Assembly (NCBI GenBank): GCA_015179125.1
Contig: WHVA01000430.1
Coordinates: forward strand, 35,090-99,089
Source: Gautieria morchelliformis
Taxonomy: Eukaryota > Basidiomycota > Agaricomycetes > Gomphales > Gomphaceae
Length of the DNA stretch: 64,000 nt
Direction of reading: 5' to 3'
In this document: positions 1 through 10,439 of the stretch, piece after piece
How positions within the stretch are numbered: position 1 is the stretch's first letter
Layout of the letters: every line of letters begins with the position of its first letter
Notes under the pieces: generated by a model
The model's input: the letters and a program-made list of their open reading frames with translations, nothing else
Database searches by the model: none
Told to the model about the DNA's origin: nothing
Program-made: the position numbers and the translations under genes

Positions 1-472
1 AGGGGTCACTGGAGTAGATTAGAATGTCATCCAAGTATACCACCACACAAACGTCCAAAAGGTCGGCGAAAATCTCGTTCATGAATCTCTGGAAAGCAGC
101 AGGGCCGTTAGTGAGACCAAATGGCATAACCAACCATTCAAAAGACCCATAGCGAGTCCTGAAGGCAGTTTTCCATTCGTCACCCTCGGCCACCCGTACG
201 AGGTGGTAAGCGTGACGAAGGTCTATCTTCGTATAGATACGAGCATTCTTTGGAGCATCAAGTAAGTCAGCAATCAATGGCAATGGGTACCGATCTTTTT
301 TCGAGATCTTGTTTAAACCTCGGAAGTCGACGCACAACCGAAGTGAGCCATCTTTTTTGCGAACAAACAATACTGGTGCACCATGAGGCGAGCGTGAAGG
401 TCGGATGAAACCGATGTTCAAGTGCTCGTCGATGAACTCGCGAAGTGCTTTGAGTTCGGAAGCTGAGAGAGA
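1..472 (-). pseudogene. gypsy reverse transcriptase domain, truncated by window edge
   Basis: On the minus strand an open frame from about 472 to 1 encodes the fingers and palm of a Ty3/gypsy reverse transcriptase. Visible motifs are [34 protein letters not shown], an [17 protein letters not shown] block and the catalytic [12 protein letters not shown] at the window edge. No stop interrupts it, but it is out of frame with the upstream protease: a (TC)n run at 468-477 carries two extra bases relative to the frame that would join the two domains. RNase H and integrase are presumably beyond the window. The domain is recognised with high confidence; function in this copy is doubtful. Confidence 0.9.
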
Positions 473-1338
473 GAGTAGATGGGACCGATAGGCAGCGAGG
501 TCCCTTCTTCGAGGTTGATTTTGATATCGTGGGGTCGGTGGGGAGCTAGAGTGTCAGCGCGTGCTTTGCTGAATACATCTGCAAATTCGTGATATACTTC
601 GGGAACATGTTTCTTAACATTTTCAGAAAGCTCGGAGGAACTTTCTCCCGATGTTGCCCCTCTGGCGAGGAGTTCAGGCGAAGCCAGATCGAGCTGAAAC
701 ACTTCAGACCCTTCCAATCTAGATGCGTGCATGAAAGCGGGTGCATTGATTAGGGACACGAGCGGTGCTTGCAACCTCGGAGGCGAGTTCGGAGGCGAGG
801 TCGGAGGCAGGGGCAAAGATGCCGTAGGCGAGGTCGAAGTCGTAGCCGAACCTGAGCGGGCTGACATCGCCGTGGTCGCTGGAGCCGTAGTTAGGTCAAT
901 GGTCTTGAAAGTAATACTGCCCAATACCCAGTCAATTGACGGATTGTAGCGGGTGAGCCAGTTGTGGCCAAGTACCATCGAGCAACTCGAGTCGAGCGAG
1001 GTTACGTAGAAGGTAACCCATTGTTGTTCGCCAGTCGGAAAGCAAATGCAGAGGTCTAGAGCTTGGGTAATGGTAGTGTTAGTACTACCGTCAAATAGTT
1101 TCAGAGGTATAGGGGAGACAGGATAAGCAGGCATAGAGTACTTCTGGACAAATCTGGATTCAATAAAACAATCTGAGGACCCGCAGTCAACTACTGCAAC
1201 AAAAGCGACGTTGGGGAGCGAAGGCGAGGTTAAATCTACATTAAGGGAATCTTTGGACAATGAATGGGAAGCAGCACTGAGTCTGAGCACACAGGTGAGG
1301 TTACCGCAATCCTCAGATCGTGTGGTTCCAAGGTTGCT
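418..1338 (-). pseudogene. gypsy pol N-terminus with retropepsin
   Basis: This frame carries an aspartic protease of retropepsin type: active-site block VVDCGSSDCFIESRFV near the start, then a flap and hydrophobic core ending in SMVLGHNWLTRYNPSIDW. A Ser/Pro/Thr-rich linker and a segment entering RT ([10 protein letters not shown]) follow. It lies in the -1 frame relative to gag and is open back to the A6 run at the gag stop, so it may be expressed by -1 frameshifting rather than from its own start. At the C-terminus a dinucleotide insertion in a TC run throws the frame off before RT, leaving a nonsense tail. Confidence 0.8.
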
Positions 1339-1340
1339 AC

Positions 1341-2567
1341 CTATTTTTTCACCTCCGTAATGGAAGCCGAAGTCCCCTCGTTAGGGGTCTTCGCTGCCCA
1401 ACCTTTAGAACCGCTACCGCCGGTAGACTTGTTCTTCAGGCAGTCCTTGATGATGTGGCCCTTGGTGCCGCAAAGCAGGCAAAGGCCTTGGTCGACCCGA
1501 CGTTGGCGTTCCTCGGGAAGTAGTTTGCCATCCTTCCCGAGTTTGCTCGAAATGTCGGGCTGACCCTTGTTGTTTGAAGAGTTGTTGTTGGAACCCTTGC
1601 CGTTGTTGTTAGTCTTGTTGCAGTTCTTATTGTTATTAGAACCGCTGGACGACTGGTTGTTTTTAGTGGCATTGCTGCTGGACTGATTAGCAGTGCGTGC
1701 CGGCTGGGAGTTACGACCATTGATCATGGCGTCATATTCCTTACGCTCCCAGTAACGGCTGTCGCATTCCAGCGCGAAGTTCCTAAGCTCGGCGAGGCTG
1801 CGGAATCGAGGGAAGTGAAGCAAGTCGTCCTTGATTCGTTTGGCCAAGCCCTTGTAGGCGAAGTATCGGAGGGCGGCATCGTTCCACTGAGTCCGAGTCG
1901 AAGCTCGGGCGAAGTCGATAAAGAATCGCGCGGCCTTATGGTGCTCTTTCATAACGATCTTCTCGAGGTCAATCTCGGCTTGGGCAGCGTTGTCGTATGG
2001 GCCGAAGTTGAGCTCGAGCTCGGCTTTGAAGCTGTCCCAGTCCTCGAGCCAATCTGACTTTGCCGAGGATCGCTGGCTCAAAATACTGTAGAGCTGAGCC
2101 GGACAGGTAAGAAATAGCATACTGTACCTTCAAGGCCCCAGTCTTGAAAGCTGTGGGGCGGTCTCGGAAGCTGAGTACGCATTGAAGGAAGAAGGTGTGA
2201 AGCTTGGCTTGGTCAGTACCGTCATAACTATCCGGTTCCTTGACCTTGGCTCATGCTTCGGACTCGCGAGGTTTCGCGAGTTTGATGAACACTCGACCCA
2301 TAAGCTCATTGTCCTCGAGGTCACCGAGGTCCTCGAGTGGTAGGTTGGGGAGGTCCTGATCGTTGTCAGAACTTCCCAAGCCATCACCTGGATCACCTGA
2401 AGGATCACCGGGGTTAGCCCTACCTTTGCCTTTGTTACTAGGCTCTGCGGGGTCTGCGAGGGGTATCCCCGGGGACGGTGGTGAGTCGTCGGGGGCTTCC
2501 AAGAAACGTCGTTGTTCTGATATACCCCGAAGGGTGCGAGAACGAGTCATCATGGACATAGTGAAGA
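1341..2567 (-). pseudogene. gypsy gag (capsid and zinc knuckle), frameshifted
   Basis: Gag begins near 2560 (MTRSRTLRGISEQ..) with an acidic Pro/Gly/Asp-rich leader, passes through the capsid-like region (motifs SGSALQYFEP, WLEDWDSFKAELELNFGPYD, AALRYFAYKGLAKRIKDDL) and an Asn/Ser/Gly-rich stretch, and ends with a CCHC knuckle CLLCGTKGHIIKDC. At least two frameshifts are visible: the leader frame stops near 2251 while the capsid continues in another frame, and another switch occurs near 2060-2075 between the YFEP and WLEDW motifs. The last codons before the TAG stop are an AAA AAA run. In this family Gag packages the element RNA; this copy is probably dead. Confidence 0.8.
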
Positions 2568-2583
2568 AAAGGGATACGTAGGG

Positions 2584-3167
2584 TGTAAGCAGTCTGGAAA
2601 TACTGTTACGATACAATCCGTCGTAAGGTTGACCGAGGTCGGGAGCGAAGCCCGAGGTAAGGTCCGAGGTCACGGGGCGAGGTTTGGATGGGGAAGTCGG
2701 AGAGGGACTTGGCTTCAGCTTATGTGCTGCGCCGACCCTACGCACGAGTCCCAACTTCGGAGGCAAACGAATAAGAGGTGAGGTTTGGCTTAAGAGGCGA
2801 GGCTTAGAAACTAGCTAAGGATCAAAGGGATACGATAGTTGATTTTCAGACTGAGGAGTAGGAATGCATACAAGGGGGGGTTATATATGGGCGAGGGTAC
2901 GAGTCAGGGGCGAACATATTAGTGGAGGTCAGGGCGAGGTCAGGAGACCGAGGTCAGGGCGAGGTAATATACGAATGATGCGTGATGGAGCGGAATCAGT
3001 AACTAAGGGGATACGGGCATGGGATCAAGGTCGGATATGAGCTCAAGCTCGGGCTCGGGCTCGGACGCAGGATAAGGAGCATATGTACTCGGGCACAAAT
3101 ATCACAAGGCTTGGGCTCGGAAGAAGGTTCTACCGGTAAGTAACCGGCCAAACGCCGGGTCCTTACA
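2584..3167 (-). repeat. 5' LTR of gypsy element 1 (putative)
   Basis: On the minus strand the segment starts TGTAAGGACC and ends GCTTACA, giving 6-bp inverted ends TGTAAG/CTTACA, 584 bp long. A TATA-like CATATATAA lies near 2885. The gag start is only about 20 bp downstream, with no obvious TGG-type primer binding site. The left boundary rests on the inverted ends only, because the partner LTR is outside the window. Several GAGGTCAGGG-type short repeats occur inside. Confidence 0.6.
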
Positions 3168-3780
3168 AATACACGTTATTAACGCCTGAAAACCAATCTT
3201 GACACCATTCCTCGTGGAGGCGAGGGATGTCGTCATCCATGAGGATGACGGTGGTTTGTTTGGAAGCCATTATGGTTGGTTTGGAAGCCATTATGGTTGG
3301 TTTGGAAGCCATTAGGCGCTGTACACATCTGTTAGGTCCCGCGGCACGTGGGACCACCTTCTTTTTTCCCATCGCTTTCACCATCAGGTGAGAGCACCTC
3401 TCCCTATGATTGTAGGGCGAGTTTGAGGACGAGTCGTTATGCAACTCATCCTCCTGGCTTCAATGAGCCAGGTTTGGCCTCAGTGCCGGGGTGATCCTGT
3501 TCACCCTTCGCCCCTTACCTTCACTCAGCGTCTCATTGTTGTCGAACGATACTTTGCCCGTGGGGATTATCTCGTCCCTCTGCGGATTGTCCCTGGGCTT
3601 GAAAAGTCCAGGGCAATGCCAAATCTCCTTAGGAACGATGTCCCTAAAATCACATCATATTATTTGATGTTGGCTACATCGAAATACTCGTTGTAGGTTT
3701 TGGGACCAAACTTGATGGTCGTGTTCGTTCCATAATTGATTTGTTGGGTGCATTTATGCTCCTGCACCAAAATCAAGCCA
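3168..3780 (-). pseudogene. gypsy protease C-terminus and pre-RT linker
   Basis: Minus-strand translation gives INYGTNTTIKFGPKTYNEYF, then DVANIKYYDVILGTLFLRRF and GIALDFSSPGTIRRG, the typical C-terminal half of a gypsy retropepsin. A later frame ends with MDDDIPRLHEEWCQDWFSGV, like the linker that precedes RT. The coding run stops abruptly at the LTR of element 1. Between these blocks is a 21-bp direct repeat (about 3258-3316) encoding MASKPTI-like units. Frames are broken by stops. Confidence 0.7.
3256..3318. repeat. 21-bp tandem repeat, about 3 copies
   Basis: The unit GGAAGCCATTATGGTTGGTTT is repeated almost perfectly two to three times inside the gypsy pre-RT linker. The period is a multiple of three, so it adds heptapeptide repeats without changing frame. 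Confidence 0.75.
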
Positions 3781-3989
3781 AATAGATTCCACCATTCGGA
3801 TTTCTTTTGATTTTTGACTTGAAACCATGCTGACATTCATTCTATGATTTGTCAAATTTTTCTTTGATTTTTCGAAGCTGTATTTCTACTTCTTTTCATG
3901 TTCTGTCCAACCGACCCTTTGTGGGTGGTTGTGGACAAATTTCCTTTTTGAGCTGCGGCTGTTCACTACCGTGCTACGTTCTACAGGCG

Positions 3990-5344
3990 CTTAGCATGGC
4001 ACACCATGGCATCACGGGCGCTAAAGCGCTGGCTAGTAGTACATGCGCATGAGACACATTTCCCTCCCCTCTCAGTGACAACTAAATTCACTGAGAGAGG
4101 CACACAGCGAATGCCCGAATAACTTGTGCGAATAAGTATGCCGTTCGGCAAATAAGTGAACCAATGAATGTTCACGAGATAAGAGGGTTGCCCGAATGGC
4201 GCTCACCCTATCTACAGTTGTAGCGAAATAGCCCATGGCACTTGACGACGTAACGTGCAAGGTATCATGGAAGGGCTGTCTAAGTCTTGACAATCCCTTC
4301 GCTGACGAAGGTGCTCCTTCGGAGACCTTCGCCAACAGCACAGAAAATAGTTCGAAGGCTAAGGTAACGAATATGAAGTATGAGAACTCACCAGTGATGC
4401 CTAAGTCCTCTGCTGGTCAAAGATAGAAATCTCCAAGAGAAGGCTCAAGACGATGATCACAGCGAGGTCAAGTTTGCACAAGATGGACGACGTATGATAG
4501 TTGAACTGGGGAATATACATGCGAATGTAAACTACTTATATCGAATGCTCGTAAGGTATCAGCGAATAGGAAAGAGGCCGTCACGAGTCAGGGTTGGATA
4601 GGAGTGCGCAGTCATGATACAACATAGATGAAATAAACATACAATAGAGTGAGAGAAGAGGGAGAACATGAAACGATGGAGAGTGAAGGTGGCGAAGGCA
4701 CCTATGCAAGAAATCATGTCTTGGGACACGCATATACACCGCCCTGCATGGGTTCTTCACCTACTGGGTTGATCCCACACGACCTACAGGTAGGACGTCC
4801 CGCGAACGCACCCTGCTCACATGAACACCAAAAGGGGGTTGGATCGAGAAGCTGATGGAGCTACTGATGAGCCATCATGCCGGGTAGGGATGTCGATCGT
4901 GATTTGATGGTGTGCCTGCTGGCGAATGATGCGAGTAGCAAATGGCTGTTTGGCGAAATGCAAGGGAGGGCGAACGGAGATGACATAGGAGAGGAGTGGT
5001 TGAGGTGGAGGGCGAAGCCGAGAAAACACAGGGGAGGAGTGGCGAAAGGGGAAATGGGGATAACTAGGTGCAGGAAATACACAAGTCATGACAATCCGAT
5101 TAACAGAACACCATTGGAAGAAGTTTGAGCAGAGGAGGTGATAGGCCCAGTGATGACTTGCCAAGTCAGCCCAAAGACGTCGATTGTGTGTTGACGTCGT
5201 GGCTATGGTATATGGCGCGAACAGCGAGAATCGCTTGCCGAACACGGCCATGGCGATCGGAACGAACACGGAGGGGGAGTGAGAAATGGGAGAACAGAGC
5301 ATCTGGGTATGAGAAATAAACGCATAATGACACCGCTGTGCATA
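3990..5344. other. unidentified insertion between gag and protease of gypsy element 2
   Basis: Gag's zinc knuckle ends near 5350 and recognisable protease begins only near 3780, whereas these domains normally lie within a few hundred bases. The intervening DNA shows no domain I recognise on either strand. It is rich in CGAAT and GCGAA words and has a GCGCTAAAGCGC palindrome near 4020. I could not find convincing terminal repeats or a target duplication. It may be another non-autonomous element or solo LTR. Confidence 0.4.
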
Positions 5345-6006
5345 TACTGGACCTGAGTTGGGGGCACTCCACCTTTTTGTGGCCAGGTTGGCTGCATTCA
5401 AAGCACGTAGTGCTGCTTTGACTACCACTGGGTCGATCATTATGTCGGATCAACGCTTTCAGTGGTGGGGCCGGCTTCAGTGACGATCCTGACACTTGAG
5501 GCTGTTTGGCCTCGGGTTGTCGTCCAGCTTGGGCTGGGCATGGGGGTGGAGGTCATTGTGACCCTCCACTCCTCAGGAACAGGATAGGCCTGCTCAGGCC
5601 TGTCTGTGTCGTCAGCTTGTTCACTGCAAGCCGGGCAGCACTTGCTGATGCAGTGGCACTCTCTGCTCTGCGCATTCCCATGTTGTATCAGGATGCTTCC
5701 TTGATCATGCGGGTAGTCTCAAAGAGCTGCTCTAGGTGCTATAGCCCTTTTTGAGGACTTCGTTGTGCAGCATTTCATGCAGCATGGACACGAACCGTCT
5801 ACAGAATGTGTAGTCGTCTGGCGGCTGTGTCATACGCACCACGTATTTCATGAGCTATTTCAGCATCTCCTGAACAGTTTTTGTGCCCTGCATGACCATG
5901 TTGAATTTATTCGATGTGGTAGGTCAACGTGTGCAGGAACCTTTTTTGAAGGCCCTGCATCACTATTTCCAGGGTCCAACTGTGGACCTGGCGGTCGAAA
6001 GGTTCC
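5345..6006 (-). pseudogene. gypsy 2 gag, C-terminal part with CCHC knuckle
   Basis: Minus-strand reading gives QVHSWTLEIVMQGLQKRFLH next to the solo LTR, then TVQEMLK, RMTQPPDDYTFCRRFVSMLH, EVLKKGYS, MRRAESATASASAARLAV and the knuckle CFECSQPGHKKVEC near 5380-5420. At least three in-frame stops and several frame changes occur, so it is a pseudogene. The order and motifs are those of a basidiomycete gypsy Gag. Confidence 0.8.
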
Positions 6007-6496
6007 TGTCAGGGGACACCCTGTGTTCCATTTCCAGTTCCGATACCACACCCAGTTCCGACTCCATTTCCGACTCCGCTTCCAGTTCCGATTCCATCTC
6101 CACCTCCGCTTTCGGAAATGATTCCGCTCCTGGGAGAACTTCCACCAGTTCTGTTTGCCTTGCCAATTCCACTCCAATTTCCGACTTCCACTCTTGGAAC
6201 AGTGTCGGAAATCAAGCGACTCGCGTAATGGGTGGCATCAAGGGTCGATCAAGGGTCAGGGAGGTCAGGGGGATGCAGGGTTGATGGCGGGTGCCAAGTG
6301 TTGTCCCTTGCTGCGCAGCGTAGTATAATACGGGCTCGCTGACATTGGGGGTCCTTAGACTTTTCTCTTTGGATTTCCCCTTGTCAGGTGAGAATCCCCT
6401 CTCTTGTATACTCTGTTCATTTATACATACTTTGGATTTCCCCTTGTCAGTTGTGTGGTAGTGTGATCTCCACAACTAGCCAGGGTTGCCCTTACA
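6007..6496 (-). repeat. solo LTR inserted in gypsy 2 gag, with 5-bp target duplication
   Basis: On minus the element runs TGTAAGGGCAACC ... GTGTCCCCTGACA, 490 bp. It is flanked by GTTCC on both sides (plus strand 6002-6006 and 6497-6501). Removing the LTR and one GTTCC rejoins the gag frame across the site, proving the insertion. Inside are two copies of ACAAGGGGAAATCCAAAG (about 6365-6445) and a run of GGAA/TTCC-rich 6-mers (6030-6120). Confidence 0.92.
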
Positions 6497-6732
6497 GTTC
6501 CACGTTTCTGAGGAACCACTCCTGGGCTTCACCGGTCAGGCAAGTGCCCACGTAGCCAACCTGCATGTCTATGCTTGTCGGCCCTAGGAGGCAGTTCATT
6601 TTCAGCCATTGTAGGATAGCTGTGACAAAGATCTCAAACTCTTTGAGGTCGGATCCCCCTGTGTATGGCTCGGGGTGTGCCAGCTTCATGCCAGCCTTTG
6701 CTAGCACAGACTTCTCAGGGTCTGTGTCGCTA
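6497..6732 (-). pseudogene. gypsy 2 gag, N-terminal part
   Basis: Open on minus: KAGMKLAHPEPYTGGSDLKE, then FEIFVTAILQWLKMN and YVGTCLTGEAQEWFLRNVE, a typical Gag N-domain. It runs into the LTR at 6496 and resumes at 6006. Its own 5' end is cut by copy A of the complex repeat. Confidence 0.8.
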
Positions 6733-7010
6733 CGACACGGAAATGTTAGGTGATGGGCAGGAAACAAGCATGACCCACCTGATATGACGGTACCGGCAAC
6801 TGCCCGAACCAGGTCTGGTCTTGCGCGGGCAGCTTCCCAACAACCTTCGGTGCAAGGTCATCGACGATATGTATTGCTCCCGACTGAACGTTACTTGGAT
6901 GCGTGGAAGGACCGACACCCCGGAGTGTAGGCACTAGCTGGTCAAATTGGTCCAGAGCACAGCTTTTGTGAGGGAAATTCTTGGCCGGCAGTGATCGTCA
7001 TCACCAGGCA
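6733..7010 (-). pseudogene. epoxide hydrolase fragment, copy A
   Basis: Minus-strand reading gives TLRGVGPSTHPSNVQSG followed by a short IHIVDDLA block and then a frameshifted remnant of the nucleophile region. The intact enzyme at 31365-32941 has TLRGFGASTHPGDVQSSG at the equivalent place, so this is a decayed alpha/beta-hydrolase of the epoxide hydrolase family. The GHDWG nucleophile elbow itself is not readable here. It lies directly against the gypsy remnant. Confidence 0.65.
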
Positions 7011-9290
7011 TGCGCTGCGCAGTCAAGTCCATATTTAATCCATTGCAACAGCAGCGGTGAGTTCAAAATTCAGTACTTATTATTTTTCTTTGCTTTACAG
7101 TAAACCAACGTGGCGCCGAGATGCACTGCCATTCTTTCATATTCGGCTGGTGTCGGAATTTCTTATTACGGGGCCTCATAGCCTGCATGAAATTTGGTGT
7201 GCTCGGACAAGGCGGACTTGTACAGCCCACTCCATTGATCATATGCCTAGGACCCAGAATTCGTTTTTAGCAGCCACAAATAAAGTCCGATGTACCATCA
7301 CCTATGGCGATGTTGCTCTAACACTCTCCTGTCAAGATTTTCATAGTAAAGTCCATGGCTCATGGGCGCGACGATATCCACCCTTACTCCTTTTGATTCG
7401 GAGACTCTATGCCACGTTCACTGTGCGGCCGAGTGTGGCACCCAGGTGCTACTGAGGCCCTAGGCGGCACCATGGCTGTTGTTGATCCCAGAAGCTTGTA
7501 GTAAGTTACTGTGAAAGTCCGAGGTACGGCGATCCTCTGTTCTCATTCTCACGGGTGATAACATGATCATGTTGAAATGTTCCCTTGCTGTCCGCTGCTT
7601 GTGATAGATATCCTGCAGCCTAAATGCTAAAATCTCGGGGATCGCCGCCTCAGACATTGTCAAAGATGTTGACGTTGATGGTGCAACAAAGGACCCACCG
7701 CAAAAACCGGTCACCAGTCTCCCGGATTTCACGTAGAGGGTCTGACGGGTTTCAGAACGCAAAATTCGGCTAACCATCGATCAGAGACATGAATCCGACC
7801 GAGGAAAGCATCGAAGAGGCCCAAGGAGACTCAAACACGTTGTAGTTGAGGACAGTCCTCGGTATCATAACTGTTGGACACTCGAGAAACGACCAGCAGC
7901 AGAGGTCACAACCTTTTGATGGGTAGGCGTGGTAATGTATTGGCTGACGGCGTTCACAGTGCCCCTGTCGCAACGACCTTGACAGGAGCAGTACAAGGAG
8001 TTTCCTCCCGAACGACAGATTTAGAATTGTACCCACAGTCACTGCCAGAGTGCGATCTGGGACCACGCGAGCGGAGACATGTGTTGCTTGGTGGAAAATG
8101 CAGGGTTTGACGCGAAGAAATATAATTGACGCGTGACACCGTGACTCACAATGAGATTATGCTTCTGCCACTTCATGTGCCCTCTTACATGTCAACACCG
8201 CCTCCCATGGCTTCCAATAGATGACTCCACGAGTTTGGGAATAGCTCGACCATCGCAACATCACTGTAATGACGGGGACAGCACGCGTCGCCCATTATTT
8301 CTCGGTATGGAGCCTATGCCTTCCTTAGCCCTGTCATCATGCCCATTCGGAAGGATCTGCTTCGTTACGAGTGCCTCCCAGTCAGGTCGGACATTGCAAA
8401 TATGGTCGCCTGTCGCTTTGACCCTTCTTGAATCAAGTCCAGCATTGTCACTCTGGAGCGATTCACGAGCCTCTTTAGAGGCAGCAGCACGGTCTCCAGG
8501 GGCGATATTTATCTTTCGAGCTAGAGCCGAATAGGCTTCTTTCGTATTCGAACCATGTCGAGGAGGGTTGAGGGTTATTAGAAGTAGCAAGGCTTTGAAG
8601 GTTCGTACAGTGGGGCGAAGGTGAAGTTGCATTGTCAGAGATGGGCCCCCCGGTCCAACCTCGCTGCATAGTTTCGTCACATTTTCAACATTGAAGTCAG
8701 AGAAGATAATGAGCACGAATCTGGCTCGTGAAATATCATCCATGGAGCTCATTCGAAGTAGTCGTGCTCAGCTTCTCGTCCTGGGCCATGGTGGTGCTTG
8801 ACGGTAGTGGCCGAAGTCGTAGAGGGTATACTAGGGCAGAGCATGGTCCCGAATATGACATGACATGAGAGAGTTGAACTAGTAGAAAGGATGACGAGTG
8901 AATGAGCATGAGGGTGGTCGCAGCGAAAGGAGCTGATTGCATAATCAGACACAGCTCGTAGTCGTCATAGGCTATCAAATATTTCACGGATACTTATCCT
9001 TCCAGGGCTGACAGATCCAAAAATCATGAGGGATACCCGGTAATGGCTCGTGCACGAAAAATATCGGAACCAATGATATACAGCCCGAATAGATAGAAAT
9101 GTAGATACTGTACAATATCCGACATTCGAAACAGAATTTCCCTTCTACCCTAGGAGATCATCGCGGCCATCCGCAAACATACGCGACCCTGCCAGCTTGG
9201 TGCACCTGCCGACTCGTTAGAACAGGGTTTGCGAGAGATCGTAACGATTCGGGTGCCCACCATTTGTAATATCCCTACATAAAAGTCACC
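7010..9290 (-). other. copy A segment with decayed conserved ORF pieces
   Basis: This stretch matches B 12140-14816, C 55790-58500 and D 62230-64000. On minus it shows pieces such as CGGSFVAPSTSTSLTMSEA, IPEILAFRLQDIYHKQRTAR, TVLNYNVFESPWASSMLS and a homologue of the second conserved ORF (8261-8752). Possible GT..AG introns separate them, but I could not build a full gene or name a family. Confidence 0.45.
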
Positions 9291-9839
9291 TCACGAGATC
9301 CACTGGCTCCGCACAAGCGAGCCATCGGGCTGCTTGAGAAATTCGTACCGGTGCACGACCAGTTTCCCACGAGCGCGGCGTCCCGTGCCTCCGCCTCTCC
9401 CCCGTCTCTGCTCGCCGTGGTCCCTTGTACTGACCAGCGGCATGGAAATCCTCCATTGCTCTGAGCTCAAATTGAGCTCCGCGTCCATGGAGGTAGAATG
9501 TTGTGTGGTTTTGCGAGGGCTGCTGCCCCCGCGAGCTGCCTGGCCTTGCGCCTTCCCGCTCTTTCCCTTCACTCTGGCCTTCGCCTTTGGTGCTGCCCGT
9601 CGATGGTCCCGTCGAGCCGGGACTGTCGCGGCGATTGGTGGCGGGTTGACTGTGGCCATGCGTGGCCCAGGCTGTAGCCGCGGTAGTGGGGCGGGGATGG
9701 GCGGCGGCGGAGTGACTGGGCGTGGCTGAGGCCTCAGAGGAGGTAGCCTCAGGTAGCGGCGATCCGCCGCTGCGAGCGCTGCGTCGCCGTCGTAGGTGAG
9801 GCGGAGGTCAGACAAGCCAGGTAGATGTAAATTGTTCAT
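9291..9839 (-). CDS. repeat gene 1, copy A (182 aa, unknown family)
   Basis: A single-exon ORF starting MNNLHLPGLSDLRLTYDGDA. An Ala/Leu-rich N-terminus leads to a Pro-rich segment (about residues 33-68), then a Lys/Ala/Arg basic stretch (about 75-108), a conserved LNLSSEQWRISMPLV patch, RDHGEQRRGRGGG and a conserved tail YEFLKQPDGSLVRSQWIS. It is predicted very basic with no signal peptide or membrane helix, so nucleic-acid binding is a guess. All four copies keep the frame despite length differences of whole codons (159-182 aa), and a TATA box lies 80-95 bp upstream. I recognise no family. The opposite strand is also open for 131 codons but less consistently. Confidence 0.6.
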   Translation of the reverse strand: MNNLHLPGLSDLRLTYDGDAALAAADRRYLRLPPLRPQPRPVTPPPPIPAPLPRLQPGPRMATVNPPPIAATVPARRDHRRAAPKAKARVKGKSGKAQGQAARGGSSPRKTTQHSTSMDAELNLSSEQWRISMPLVSTRDHGEQRRGRGGGTGRRARGKLVVHRYEFLKQPDGSLVRSQWIS

Positions 9840-9918
9840 GGCTAGGAATTGGCACTGGGATTCGAGTCACGACTGGGGAAAAGTGGTGGAACGAAGAATC
9901 TTTGAAGATAGCACCAGT

Positions 9919-9995
9919 CTTATATATATGTATAAAGAGAAGCGATCTAATCAGGCAGACAAAGAGTGAATTAGATCAGACCTGATTATCCGCCT
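9919..9995 (-). promoter_or_regulatory. gene 1 promoter, copy A: TATA plus palindrome
   Basis: Reading on minus, a hyphenated palindrome (GATAATCAGG ... CCTGATTAGATC, about 9946-9992) precedes a TATA box (CATATATATAAGAC, 9919-9932), followed by the gene 1 ATG at 9839. The same arrangement is present in B, C and D. Confidence 0.65.
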
Positions 9996-10439
9996 TCTTT
10001 GTATGAACAATAGTACGCGTTGCACTGGATTAAGCCATTTAGAAGCTTGCTAAGTCATATTAGTCGAAGCTATGCGCTTCCATTATAGATCCCCACGTGT
10101 ACATGTCAAGCAATATTGAGAACTAAATTATGGCACTGTTCGCCGCCGTGAGGCTGCTGGCTGTGGACAATCGGACGCTGACGATATTATACAGTACATG
10201 ATAAATTAGTACGTGTCTCGTGGTGTCTTTGGAAGACCCGACTCGGAGCCATCAAACCTTATGATCCTGACTTCTTACGAAACCACGCAGACGGTCCATG
10301 AGCGGTCATACTTAGCAGTTTTTTTTCATCCAGCTCCAATCGAGGCGTCATCTGCATCGATACACGCACCTTGCACGCCTAGTAAGTACAACACAAATTC
10401 TGTATGCGGTGGTACTTTGAAGCTTGTTCTGGTTCCAAT

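Larger units (their letters stand above)
1..3167 (-). mobile_element. Ty3/gypsy LTR retrotransposon 1 (5' part, degenerate)
   Basis: Read on the minus strand the order is LTR (2584-3167), gag with a CCHC knuckle, retropepsin, then reverse transcriptase up to the left window edge. That order (protease before RT, integrase presumably beyond the edge) is Ty3/gypsy. Gag and pol carry several frameshifts, so this copy is unlikely to be autonomous. Its 5' LTR abuts pol sequence of a second gypsy element, so it inserted into that element. The 3' half and 3' LTR lie outside the window, so the target duplication cannot be confirmed; the 5 bp next to the LTR (3168-3172, AATAC on plus) are the candidate. 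Confidence 0.88.
3168..6732 (-). mobile_element. Ty3/gypsy LTR retrotransposon 2, truncated and multiply interrupted
   Basis: This is an older minus-strand gypsy remnant. Going downstream on the minus strand it shows gag start (6732-6497), solo-LTR insertion (6496-6007), rest of gag with zinc knuckle (6006-5345), about 1.35 kb of unrelated DNA, then protease and pre-RT linker (about 3780-3168), where element 1 cuts it. The 5' end is lost at the junction with repeat copy A near 6732. Multiple stops and frameshifts show it is dead. Confidence 0.8.

Noticed and set aside
5860..6215. Gly/Thr/Asn-repeat ORFs around 6010-6210
   Set aside because: They lie in the solo LTR and reflect its GGAA-rich repeats.
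9334..9729. 131-codon plus ORF antisense to gene 1 copy A, with a TATA-like TACATAAAAG upstream at about 9277
   Set aside because: Equivalent frames in B, C and D differ more in length and ends than gene 1 does; kept only as an alternative.
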